Part shown: positions 7,578-14,441 of the stretch, in pieces
Layout: each line of letters starts with the position of its first letter
Position numbering within the stretch: position 1 is the first letter of the stretch
Source: Parcubacteria group bacterium Greene0714_7
GTDB taxonomy: Bacteria > Patescibacteria > Paceibacteria > UBA9973 > UBA2103
Assembly: GCA_007378985.1 (NCBI GenBank)
Contig: VMHB01000001.1
Coordinates: forward strand, 62,001 to 126,000
Reading direction: 5' to 3'
Length of the DNA stretch: 64,000 nt
The notes under the pieces: model-generated
What the model was told of the DNA's origin: nothing
Databases searched by the model: none
Seen by the model: the letters and a program-made list of their open reading frames with translations, nothing else
Translations under genes and position numbers: made by a program

Positions 7578-7853
7578 ATGAAATACATGGAAGATAAAAA
7601 TAAAGGCACCATTATTCGTCGTCTCAAACTTATCGAAGGTCAGGTTCGAGGTCTACAAAAGATGATCGAGAATGACACGTATTGTATTGATGTAATCACG
7701 CAAACGTCTGCGGTTAAACAGGGACTTTCTAATGTTGAGGATTTACTGCTCGAAAACCATCTTGGTGGGTGCATCTTGAATCAGGTAAAGTCTGGACAGA
7801 CTGAAAAGGCAAAGCAGGAAATATTAAAAGTGTATAAACTAAAGAGAAAATAA
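7578..7853 (+). CDS. csoR: CsoR-family copper-sensing repressor
   Basis: All-helical DUF156 metal-sensitive repressor that leaves its operator when Cu(I) binds. 91 residues, typical for the family. The metal ligands are at the classical positions Cys36, His61 and Cys65 (TYCIDVI and ENHLGGC), pointing to Cu(I) rather than Ni(II)/Co(II) or formaldehyde sensing. ATG 7578 was chosen over the in-frame upstream start at 7530 because that would run through the operator and -10. It is the first gene of the copper operon, 3 bp before copA, and presumably autoregulates through the palindrome at 7548-7565. Confidence 0.93.
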   Translation: MKYMEDKNKGTIIRRLKLIEGQVRGLQKMIENDTYCIDVITQTSAVKQGLSNVEDLLLENHLGGCILNQVKSGQTEKAKQEILKVYKLKRK

Positions 7854-7856
7854 TGT

Positions 7857-10151
7857 ATGCACACACAAACGTATAGAGTAAAAGGAATGCATTGTGCTTC
7901 GTGCTCCTCGACCATCGAGAAGACTTTTAAGAAAGTGGATGGGGTACATTCTGCGGAAGTTAATTACGGTACAGAAAAAGCAAAGATTTCTTTTGATCCC
8001 TCAAAAACCAATCCTCACGATCTTTCTAAACACATTGAGCCACTTGGATATTCATTAGAAGTTCCAACGAGTGCAAATGAAATGGGTATGTCGGAGAGTG
8101 AACATGCAGCTCATTTAGGTTTGAATCAGTCTAAAAAAGAGAAATTAGCGGAGGTGGCTGATATGCGAACAAAAGTGCTTTCCGCCATTCCTATCGCCGT
8201 CTTCGCCGCTTTCGTCATGGGTTGGGATATTCTTGCCGAGTACAGTATCACTCCGGCGATGAGCTATACACTCAAAGAATTTTTCCATCACTTACTCCCA
8301 ATACTTGCGACCTATATTTTGTTTGTGGTTGGTACGCCATACTTACTTGGTTTTTATAGATTCTTACGCTATGGAAAGGCGAACATGGATACCCTGATTG
8401 GTATTGGTACCACCGCCGCCTTTCTATACAGCTTTGCAGTTACGGCTTTCGAGGAAACACTCAGGCCTTTTATCAATGTTGACTATCAATACTACGATGT
8501 GACCATTGTAGTTATTACCTTTATTGCACTTGGTAAATATTTGGAAGCTCGATCGAAAATAAAGACGGGGGATGCTATCGAGAAGCTTCTCAATCTTCAA
8601 GCTAAAACCGCTTTGGTCATTCGAGATGGAAAGGAAATAGAGATCTCGGTCAACGACGTTACACATGGAGATCTAATTATCGTTAAACCTGGTGCGAAAA
8701 TTCCGGTTGATGGCACTATCACAGAAGGTTCATCCTTTATTGATGAGTCGATGGTCACGGGAGAGCCGATGCCAGTAGGGAAGAAGATCGGAGACAGCGT
8801 TGTCTCCGGAACCATAAACACAAGCGGATCATTCACGTTTAAAGCAACAAAGGTTGGGTCAGAAACATTGCTCGCCCAGATCATAACAATGGTCGAGGAT
8901 GCCCAAGGGAGCAAAGCCCCTATTCAGGCACTTGCAGACAAAATTTCGTCAATCTTTGTGCCCATTGTTCTTGTGATTGCGTTTCTTACGCTTGGTGCAT
9001 GGCTCATTGTAGGGTCACAGTATTTGGGTTTCTCTCAGGCACTTTCATTTGGCCTTGTGTCGTTTGTTGGAATTCTCGTCATTGCGTGTCCGTGTGCTCT
9101 AGGACTTGCAACTCCCACAGCAATTATTGTCGGAGTCGGTAAAGGTGCAAAAGAGGGCATTCTTATCAAAGACGCCTCTACTCTTGAAAAACTTCACAAG
9201 GTGGACACGGTTATTGTGGACAAAACTGGCACTATTACTGTCGGCAAACCAACTCTGGTTGATATTCAAAATCTCTCAAGCGTAACGGATGATGAACTGG
9301 TATCGATTCTTGCTTCGCTTGAGAAAAAATCAGAGCATCCGATTGCACGTGCGATTGTGAACTACGCTGAGGAGAAAAATATTCCTGTATCCACTATTTC
9401 AAATTTTGAAGGAATACAGGGTAAGGGTCTCAGGGGAGTAGTGAACGGCACCGAATACTTTGTAGGTAATGCAAAACTTGTGGGCGATCTTAAGGTTTCA
9501 TTTGAAGCTAGTACGCTGAACAAGTTTACTTCAGAAGGGAAGACACCCGTTATTCTCACGACAAAAGAAAAAGTCTTAGGTTTTGTTATGGTGGCAGATG
9601 AAATAAAACCCGAATCAAAACAAGCTGTTGCCAATCTTCACAAACTGGGAGTTAAGGTGGTTATGCTTACGGGAGACGATGAAAAAGCTGCGAGATACAT
9701 GGCATCGATGGTTGGCATCGATGATGTGGTTGCTCACGTGTTGCCACAAGACAAATTGGCGAAAATAAAAGAATTGCAATCGCAAGGTCGAGTGGTTGCT
9801 ATGGCGGGTGATGGCGTGAATGATGCACCAGCACTTGCCCAAGCAGATGTGGGCATCGCCATGGGCACGGGTACTGATGTAGCAATAGAGTCAGCGGGCA
9901 TTACGCTTCTTGGCGGTGATATTTCAAAACTGGTGAAAGCCATTAGGCTTTCCAAGATCACCATGCGGGGGATCAAACAGAATCTCTTTTGGGCCTTCAT
10001 CTACAACATTATCGGTATTCCTCTTGCTGCGGGAGTCTTATACCCAGTCTTCGGATGGCTCTTAAATCCAGTGTTTGCAGGATTTGCTATGGCGATGTCG
10101 TCGGTGTCGGTAGTGTCGAATTCATTACGAATCAAAGGTAAAAAATTATAA
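7857..10151 (+). CDS. copA: Cu(I)-exporting P1B-type ATPase
   Basis: Pumps Cu(I) out of the cytoplasm at the cost of ATP. 764 residues: one heavy-metal-associated domain at the N-terminus (GMHCASC, Cys13 and Cys16), then eight predicted membrane helices. CPC is in helix 6 at residues 411-413, the phosphorylated Asp is in DKTGT near 455, SEHP is in the nucleotide domain and GDGVNDAP is near 651-658. The last helices carry YN and the MSSVSVVSNSLR string, the helix 7/8 signature of Cu(I) pumps (P1B-1). Second gene of the operon, sharing the CsoR-controlled promoter. Confidence 0.96.
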   Translation: MHTQTYRVKGMHCASCSSTIEKTFKKVDGVHSAEVNYGTEKAKISFDPSKTNPHDLSKHIEPLGYSLEVPTSANEMGMSESEHAAHLGLNQSKKEKLAEVADMRTKVLSAIPIAVFAAFVMGWDILAEYSITPAMSYTLKEFFHHLLPILATYILFVVGTPYLLGFYRFLRYGKANMDTLIGIGTTAAFLYSFAVTAFEETLRPFINVDYQYYDVTIVVITFIALGKYLEARSKIKTGDAIEKLLNLQAKTALVIRDGKEIEISVNDVTHGDLIIVKPGAKIPVDGTITEGSSFIDESMVTGEPMPVGKKIGDSVVSGTINTSGSFTFKATKVGSETLLAQIITMVEDAQGSKAPIQALADKISSIFVPIVLVIAFLTLGAWLIVGSQYLGFSQALSFGLVSFVGILVIACPCALGLATPTAIIVGVGKGAKEGILIKDASTLEKLHKVDTVIVDKTGTITVGKPTLVDIQNLSSVTDDELVSILASLEKKSEHPIARAIVNYAEEKNIPVSTISNFEGIQGKGLRGVVNGTEYFVGNAKLVGDLKVSFEASTLNKFTSEGKTPVILTTKEKVLGFVMVADEIKPESKQAVANLHKLGVKVVMLTGDDEKAARYMASMVGIDDVVAHVLPQDKLAKIKELQSQGRVVAMAGDGVNDAPALAQADVGIAMGTGTDVAIESAGITLLGGDISKLVKAIRLSKITMRGIKQNLFWAFIYNIIGIPLAAGVLYPVFGWLLNPVFAGFAMAMSSVSVVSNSLRIKGKKL

Positions 10152-10160
10152 ATAATTTTT

Positions 10161-11174
10161 ATGAACACACATACCTACACATTCCACGTCTCTGGCACGC
10201 ATTGTCCGTCATGTAAAATCTTCATTGAGGACACCTTGAATGAGCATAGTGGTATTGGACAAACGTACGTTGATTTGAAGAGTAAAACTGTCTCCCTTGA
10301 GACTACTCTTGATGAAAGTCAGCATACGCTGGCCAAGATACTAACCGAGAAAATAAAACAGAATGGGTACTCACTTTCTGTTGAGAAGGAAGCTAAAGAG
10401 AAAAAAGACACTGGCGTCATTTGGCAGGCACTTCCGATTGGACTCGCATTTCTTGCACTTTTCTTTATTGTGCAAAAATCAGGAATCCTCAATTTTGGTT
10501 TGGGCGGAACGGTGACCCCTGTCACTAGTTTCATAATTGGGCTCGTTGCGTCGGTGTCGAGTTGTCTTGCGGTTGTTGGGGGGCTTGTTCTTTCTCTCTC
10601 AGCAACAGTGTCTCAGGACACAGTAAGTGACGTAAAACCAATGATGCTTTTCCATGGCGGAAGACTAATCAGCTTCGCAATACTTGGCGGTGTCCTGGGT
10701 GCAATAGGCAGTGCAATTGGTATCAGCTTTACGGTGACTGCAATTCTTGGAATTATTGCATCAACAGTGATGATTCTGCTCGGACTTAATCTTGTGGGGA
10801 TTTTTGAGAAGAATATAATTGCACTCCCTTCTGGGGTTTTTAGCTTGTTCCGCAAGATAGAGCATAAGACGGTGGCCCCATTTTTGATTGGTGTCGGTAC
10901 TTTTTTCCTACCGTGCGGATTTACTCAGGCAATGCAGGTAGCAGCGCTTTCCAGTGGTTCGTTTCTTTCGGGATTTATGATCATGACTGCATTTGCTCTT
11001 GGCACATTGCCAATGCTTGCACTTCTGTCGTTCGGTTCCGCCTCATTTGCGGGGTCAAAACACGCTCCACTTTTCTTTAAGTCTGCGGGTGTGTTGGTTA
11101 TAGGTCTTGGGGTTTTCGCACTGCTCGCAGGGCTTGCTGGGCTCGGTATTATCAATCCGTTATTTAACATATAA
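10161..11174 (+). CDS. HMA domain fused to TauE/SafE (DsbD-like) membrane domain
   Basis: 337 residues. Residues 1-75 form a heavy-metal-associated domain with THCPSC (Cys15, Cys18), followed by about seven membrane helices of the sulfite-exporter/UreH-2 (COG2836) type. Helices carry SSCLAVVGGLVLSL and FFLPCGFTQAMQ, two Cys/Pro-containing motifs resembling the transmembrane cysteine pair of DsbD/CcdA proteins. By position (9 bp after copA, before a cupredoxin) it probably handles Cu or electrons for metal delivery. Transport versus thiol transfer cannot be separated from sequence. Same fusion idea as in copper loci of other bacteria. Confidence 0.8.
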   Translation: MNTHTYTFHVSGTHCPSCKIFIEDTLNEHSGIGQTYVDLKSKTVSLETTLDESQHTLAKILTEKIKQNGYSLSVEKEAKEKKDTGVIWQALPIGLAFLALFFIVQKSGILNFGLGGTVTPVTSFIIGLVASVSSCLAVVGGLVLSLSATVSQDTVSDVKPMMLFHGGRLISFAILGGVLGAIGSAIGISFTVTAILGIIASTVMILLGLNLVGIFEKNIIALPSGVFSLFRKIEHKTVAPFLIGVGTFFLPCGFTQAMQVAALSSGSFLSGFMIMTAFALGTLPMLALLSFGSASFAGSKHAPLFFKSAGVLVIGLGVFALLAGLAGLGIINPLFNI

Positions 11175-11191
11175 TCTTTATTAAGTACTGT

Positions 11192-11590
11192 ATGCAAAAG
11201 AACATACTCATATCCATTGCCATCAGCATTGCTCTCATTGGGGGAACTCTCTACTTCGTTTCTACGAGGCCAGCGTCTTCAAACGGTGAAGTTGTAGGGT
11301 CGCAGAATATCGAAATTAGAGATGGCATACAGTACGTGACTATCACTGCAAAGGGTGGCTATTCTCCGTATGTTACAGAAATCAAAGGAGGGTTGCCTAC
11401 CAAGTTGATTGTGAAGACAAATGGAACATATGATTGCTCGGCATCGCTTGTAGTTCGCTCTGTCGGTTTCCAAAGCATATTACAACCAACAGGTGAAGAA
11501 GTTATAGATTTAGGTACTCCAAAATCTGGCGATACAGTGCAAGGCGTGTGCGGGATGGGAATGTATAGTTTTCAGCTAAAAGTTAGCTAA
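11192..11590 (+). CDS. membrane-anchored cupredoxin-like protein
   Basis: 132 residues: an N-terminal helix (residues 5-24) that anchors or exports it, then a single beta-sandwich domain of the EfeO/cupredoxin_1 kind. The C-terminal loop GVCGMGMYSF offers Cys and two Met, with another Cys in TYDCSASL; these are plausible copper ligands. Last gene of the copper operon, 17 bp after the TauE fusion. Probably a periplasm-side copper chaperone or sink. Confidence 0.75.
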   Translation: MQKNILISIAISIALIGGTLYFVSTRPASSNGEVVGSQNIEIRDGIQYVTITAKGGYSPYVTEIKGGLPTKLIVKTNGTYDCSASLVVRSVGFQSILQPTGEEVIDLGTPKSGDTVQGVCGMGMYSFQLKVS

Positions 11591-11734
11591 CGATAAAACG
11601 GCAACAATAGTGGTGGTGAGAATCGTTTTGTGACTTAAGTGGGAATCGGTCACAGATGTTTCAGATATTTTTCTGACAGAAATGGGAAAGGGAAATGGGG
11701 ACAGTCACGATTTTCTCGATAAAAATATTCAGTG
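11591..11734 (-). repeat. tRNA-Ser 3' tail, one degenerate module
   Basis: On the tRNA strand this contains ATTTCTGTCAGAAAAAT and then TGTGACC followed by GATTCCC (plus 11641-11684). That is the same order as the right half of the tRNA-Glu and tRNA-Val cores (ATTTCYGTCAGGAAATTT, GTGACC, T-arm-like end). A further T-arm-like string GGTGAGAATCG is at about 11614-11624. More decayed than the others. Confidence 0.5.
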
Positions 11735-11819
11735 CGGAGGCGGTGAGATTCGAACTCACGATACCTTGCGGTATGCCGGTTTTCGAAACCGGTGGAATGA
11801 ACCACTATCCGACGCCTCC
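11735..11819 (-). tRNA. tRNA-Ser (CGA)
   Basis: Acceptor GGAGGCG/CGCCTCC, anticodon stem CCGGT/ACCGG with loop TTCGAAA (anticodon CGA), a long variable arm (ATACC gcaa GGTAT) typical of tRNA-Ser, and T-arm GTGAG TTCGAAT CTCAC. Discriminator G. CCA is not encoded. Confidence 0.95.
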
Positions 11820-11876
11820 CGAAGATAGGTATCCTATCAGTTTAATCGTTTCGTTTCCACCGTAAAATTTATTTCA

Positions 11877-12152
11877 TTATTCTAATGTTCTGCAGAATTT
11901 GAGAACGTTTTTCCCCCGCTCGGTGAGTGCATGTCGCACCGAGGCACCTTCGTGGCGCTTCATGAGGAGCCCAGCGATAGAAAGTTTCCGCAGATGTTCT
12001 GAAAGCGTGCGGTAATCCGCAGAGAGGTGTTCGGCAAGTTCCATGACTGAAAGTTCAGAGTGTTTTTCCAGAGTATCCATTATTTGAATGCGCCAGTGAC
12101 TTCCAGCTCCTTTCAGTATTCGTTCAAGATCTTGATATCGCTTCTTATCCAT
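11877..12152 (-). CDS. ArsR-like winged-helix transcription regulator
   Basis: About 91 residues with a winged helix: RIQIMDTLEKHSELSVMELAEHL, then the recognition helix DYRTLSEHLRKLSIAGLL and a basic wing KRHEGASVRHAL. No cysteine pair for metal binding is seen, so the signal is unknown. The start is put at ATG 12152 (MDKKRYQDL): a TATTAT box ends 7 nt upstream, and the alternative ATG 12161 lies within that box. A 46-bp perfect palindrome covers the promoter and likely mediates autoregulation. The target may include the divergent tRNA-Glu region. Confidence 0.75.
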   Translation of the reverse strand: MDKKRYQDLERILKGAGSHWRIQIMDTLEKHSELSVMELAEHLSADYRTLSEHLRKLSIAGLLMKRHEGASVRHALTERGKNVLKFCRTLE

Positions 12153-12153
12153 T

Positions 12154-12199
12154 GGGTACATAATACCATAGTTCTGCAGAACTATGGTATTATGTACCC
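12154..12199. promoter_or_regulatory. 46-bp perfect palindrome over the regulator promoter
   Basis: Two 23-bp arms (GGGTACATAATACCATAGTTCTG and complement) meet at a PstI-like CTGCAG centre, with no mismatch. It contains TATTAT on both strands; the minus copy is 7 nt from the regulator ATG at 12152. An operator for the ArsR-like protein is the simplest reading, but the length is much greater than usual. Confidence 0.7.
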
Positions 12200-12232
12200 A
12201 CAGAAAGAAAAATCGGCTATACTAGCGCGTAC

Positions 12233-12304
12233 GGCCCCATCGTCTAACGGTTAGGACACAAGCTTTTCAAGCTTGGAACCCGGGTTCGATTCCCGGTGGG
12301 GTCA
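12233..12304 (+). tRNA. tRNA-Glu (TTC)
   Basis: Acceptor GGCCCCA/TGGGGTC, D-arm GTCTAACGGTTAGGAC, anticodon stem CAAGC/GCTTG with loop TTTTCAA (anticodon TTC), T-arm CCGGG TTCGATT CCCGG, discriminator A. TATACT at 12217-12222 is a likely -10. CCA is not encoded. Confidence 0.96.
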
Positions 12305-12720
12305 TGATTACAAAAAAGCCTGCAACGCAGGCACTTTTTGTTCATGACCCCAAGCACGAGAATAATTTCTCGTGCGTCCGGGAATCGAATGGCACAGGCA
12401 TATTTTTGTTTGTGCCTCACAAGGCAAAAATGCCGAGCCGGGGTCGCGAGAAATTTCTGTCAGGAAATTTACTTGTGACCGGTTTCCCGGTGGGGTCACA
12501 AAGTCAAAAACATGCCGACTGCTCGGCATTTTTTACTTTGTGACAGCCGGAGCCATGTCGCTTGCGACGGGCGAGGCGGGGTCGAGCGCACTTAGTATTT
12601 TGTGAGCCTTCGGAGCAAAATACTTAGTGACGGGTGACCACAAAGAAAAAACACGCTAGTGAGCCGTGATCGATTCCCGGTGGGGTTCGAAATGGTGACC
12701 GACCCCATTTCCTTCATTGA
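12305..12720 (+). repeat. tRNA-Glu 3' tail: two tandem modules of about 190 bp
   Basis: The tRNA end (T-loop to acceptor) recurs as direct copies at 12484-12498 (15 nt exact) and 12671-12686 (16 nt exact), giving a period of 194 then about 189 bp. Inverted copies are at 12345-12351 (acceptor) and 12378-12389 (T-arm). Module 1 has hairpins at 12318-12332 and 12354-12375, then the core 12395-12480 (GGCAT stem, TGCCGAG..GGGTCGCGAG, AAATTTCTGTCAGGAAATTT, GTGACC). Module 2 (12545-12686) has GCCGGAGCCATGTCGC, GGCGAGGCGGGGTCGAG, a CACTTAGTATTTT/AAAATACTTAGTG stem and GTGACC. No protein gene is seen. Confidence 0.85.
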
Positions 12721-12726
12721 GTCTTA

Positions 12727-13242
12727 CTAAATTATCTCATAGTGTGACGAGACTTCATCGAGAAACTTTTTACCAGCTATCATTTGTTCTGCGAACATCA
12801 TCCCCACGAGCAACATTACTACCAAATGACTCCCATCTTCCTCTTTGTCAAAAAAGTGAGTGCAAAATATTTGACCAAATTGAATAGCTAAATCTTTATT
12901 TTCTGGATTTAATATTTCAGAATATTCATCACATCTTTTTGAAAATAGTTCGCTAAATTGACTCCTCTCTTCGGCATCTTTGAAATGTTTATTTAAAATA
13001 TCATATTGAAATTTGCCAAGTATATGTTTAGTTTTTAGTGTATCTCCAAAAGTCGCAATAACTGCTCGTATAATCGCAAACATAGGAACAACAATCAATT
13101 CTTTATTCTGTTCTTTGTTGATTGAAATTTGCTGATCTTTAAATATATCCGCCGTAACTAGTGAATCATAATCCGCATCGAAAAATCCCACTAGAGATTC
13201 GGCAATTTTATCGGTAGTTATCTCTTTAGAAAAAAATCTCAT
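12727..13242 (-). CDS. hypothetical soluble protein
   Basis: 171 residues, predicted mostly helical and acidic, with no membrane segment or signal. It begins MRFFSKEITTDKIAESL and contains LIVVPMFAIIRAVIATFGD in the middle. Composition is A/T-richer than its neighbours. I do not recognise the family. It stands alone between the tRNA-Glu tail and the glycosylase gene, on the opposite strand to both. Confidence 0.7.
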   Translation of the reverse strand: MRFFSKEITTDKIAESLVGFFDADYDSLVTADIFKDQQISINKEQNKELIVVPMFAIIRAVIATFGDTLKTKHILGKFQYDILNKHFKDAEERSQFSELFSKRCDEYSEILNPENKDLAIQFGQIFCTHFFDKEEDGSHLVVMLLVGMMFAEQMIAGKKFLDEVSSHYEII

Positions 13243-13497
13243 ATATAAGAGTCAGCGAATAATATGGGTAAGAATCCATAGTCCATATCGAGTATATGCT
13301 AGCATCAAAAAACAAAACGATATATGTGCCCAAAATCATCTTCCTCTCTGTTGTTCCACCCCATTCTTCAATGCATTCCCCCACCAAAAAAAGTATAGAG
13401 TGACAGGGTGAAGGATGCCTCCATGAGTCTGCGAGGTGCGAGTCAGGGTTTTTGTTTGTAAAAGGTTCGAGTAAATATGATAGACTCACTACCCACA
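13243..13497. other. intergenic stretch, no gene seen
   Basis: Between the hypothetical protein and the glycosylase. TATGAT at 13476-13481 may be the -10 for the glycosylase. A minus-strand frame crosses the stretch but overlaps both neighbours and has no family features. Confidence 0.4.
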
Positions 13498-14115
13498 ATG
13501 AATTCAACCGCTCTTACTAATGCCCTGAAGTATCTCCGAAAGGACGTACATTTAGGAGATGTAGTGAAAAAGAATCCGAAGCCGGATTTTAAGCCTGCAC
13601 GTGATGTATATGCTGCGCTGGTGCGTTCTATTGTGTATCAGCAACTCTCTGGAAAAGCTGCTGGAACAATTCTGAAACGATTTCTTGCGCTGTTTCCAGA
13701 TACTGGATATCCCAAACCAGAAATTGTTTTAAAAATGAGTGTTGCAAAAATGAGAGGTGCTGGACTTTCGGGGCAGAAGACTGCATATATAAAAGATCTT
13801 TCGGCGAAATTCTTAGACGGCACAATAGAGCCAAAAAAATTTAAAGTGATGACTGACGAAGAGATACGTCAGCACTTAATTGCCGTTAAGGGTATAGGGA
13901 GGTGGAGCGCTGACATGTTTTTAATGTCTGGGTTAAATAGGCTCGATGTATTGCCAACTGGGGACTTAGGTATTCGTAAAGGCTTTCAAAAGCTTTTTAA
14001 AATGAAAACATTGCCTGACGCAAAGAAAATGGAGCGTCTTGCTGAGCCGTGGCGCCCCTACCGCACCATTGCTTCTTGGTACTTATGGCGCCTAGCCGAT
14101 GAGGATAAACGCTAG
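13498..14115 (+). CDS. DNA-3-methyladenine glycosylase II (AlkA-like, HhH-GPD)
   Basis: Removes alkylated bases in base excision repair. 205 residues form only the HhH-GPD core, without the extra N-terminal domain of E. coli AlkA. Seen: SIVYQQLSGKAAGTILKRF, the helix-hairpin-helix LIAVKGIGRWSADMFLM, and the catalytic Asp in LPTGDLGIRKG. The ATG at 13498 is preferred; the upstream ATG 13477 lies within the TATGAT -10-like box. Stands alone. Confidence 0.87.
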   Translation: MNSTALTNALKYLRKDVHLGDVVKKNPKPDFKPARDVYAALVRSIVYQQLSGKAAGTILKRFLALFPDTGYPKPEIVLKMSVAKMRGAGLSGQKTAYIKDLSAKFLDGTIEPKKFKVMTDEEIRQHLIAVKGIGRWSADMFLMSGLNRLDVLPTGDLGIRKGFQKLFKMKTLPDAKKMERLAEPWRPYRTIASWYLWRLADEDKR

Positions 14116-14162
14116 TTTAGTACTCCGACGCTTCATTAAAGTAAAAAGATAATTTGAAATAC

Positions 14163-14206
14163 CCTGTATAGTATAATTTAACGACCGTTAGATTATACTA
14201 TACAGG
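14163..14206. repeat. 44-bp palindrome P1, copy 1
   Basis: Near-perfect palindrome with arms CCTGTATAGTATAATTTAAC and centre ACGACCGT. Similar palindromes occur at 48310-48351 and 53358-53399. Consensus centre TTAACGATCGTTAA. Confidence 0.85.
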
Positions 14207-14249
14207 ATGGAGAGTAATTCTAAAGATTTTAGGAGAGGAATGGTTTACC

Positions 14250-14306
14250 AAGGTCGGACCTTTGTATTTTAAGATACCCCTAATTCGCACGAATTAGGGG
14301 TATCTT
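14250..14306. repeat. palindromes P2 and P3, copy 1
   Basis: P2 is AAGGTCGGACCTT with flanks (14250-14270). P3 (14271-14306) is a near-perfect hairpin with stem AAGATACCCCTAATTCG. Both recur in reversed order at 48231-48296, again next to P1. Confidence 0.8.
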
Positions 14307-14356
14307 AATTAAAAATTATTTAGGTATCGTGATGTGGCATGAATCAGTGGTATATG

Positions 14357-14406
14357 AAAAGGACATTGAAGTGATTTGATATACAAAATCACTTCAATGT
14401 CCTTTT
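14357..14406. terminator. strong hairpin with 21-bp stem (P4), likely bidirectional terminator
   Basis: Arms AAAAGGACATTGAAGTGATT/complement around a short GATATAC loop, T-rich on both outer sides. It can end ahcY transcription on the minus strand. The inner 22 bp resemble 54561-54582 with one difference, suggesting a mobile palindrome. Confidence 0.8.
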
Positions 14407-14411
14407 TTCTT

Positions 14412-14437
14412 TTCCCTAAACCCTAACCACTAATCAC
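14412..14437. repeat. CCCTAAA-type low-complexity stretch
   Basis: CCCTAAACCCTAACCACTAATCACTA just after the ahcY stop. Same style as 40339-40372, 56194-56232 and 59832-59860. Confidence 0.6.
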
Positions 14438-14441
14438 TAGC

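Noticed and set aside
11735..12304. Integrated plasmid or prophage at the tRNA genes
   Set aside because: No integrase, recombinase or phage gene lies in any tail. The intervening DNA is too short to hold one.
12305..12720. CRISPR array
   Set aside because: Repeats are few, match the tRNA end, contain both orientations and are spaced by about 190 bp of similar, structured sequence. No cas genes are present.
13226..13507. Minus-strand frame of 93 codons between the hypothetical protein and the glycosylase
   Set aside because: It overlaps both neighbours, has no start signal or family feature, and its composition is that of non-coding DNA.
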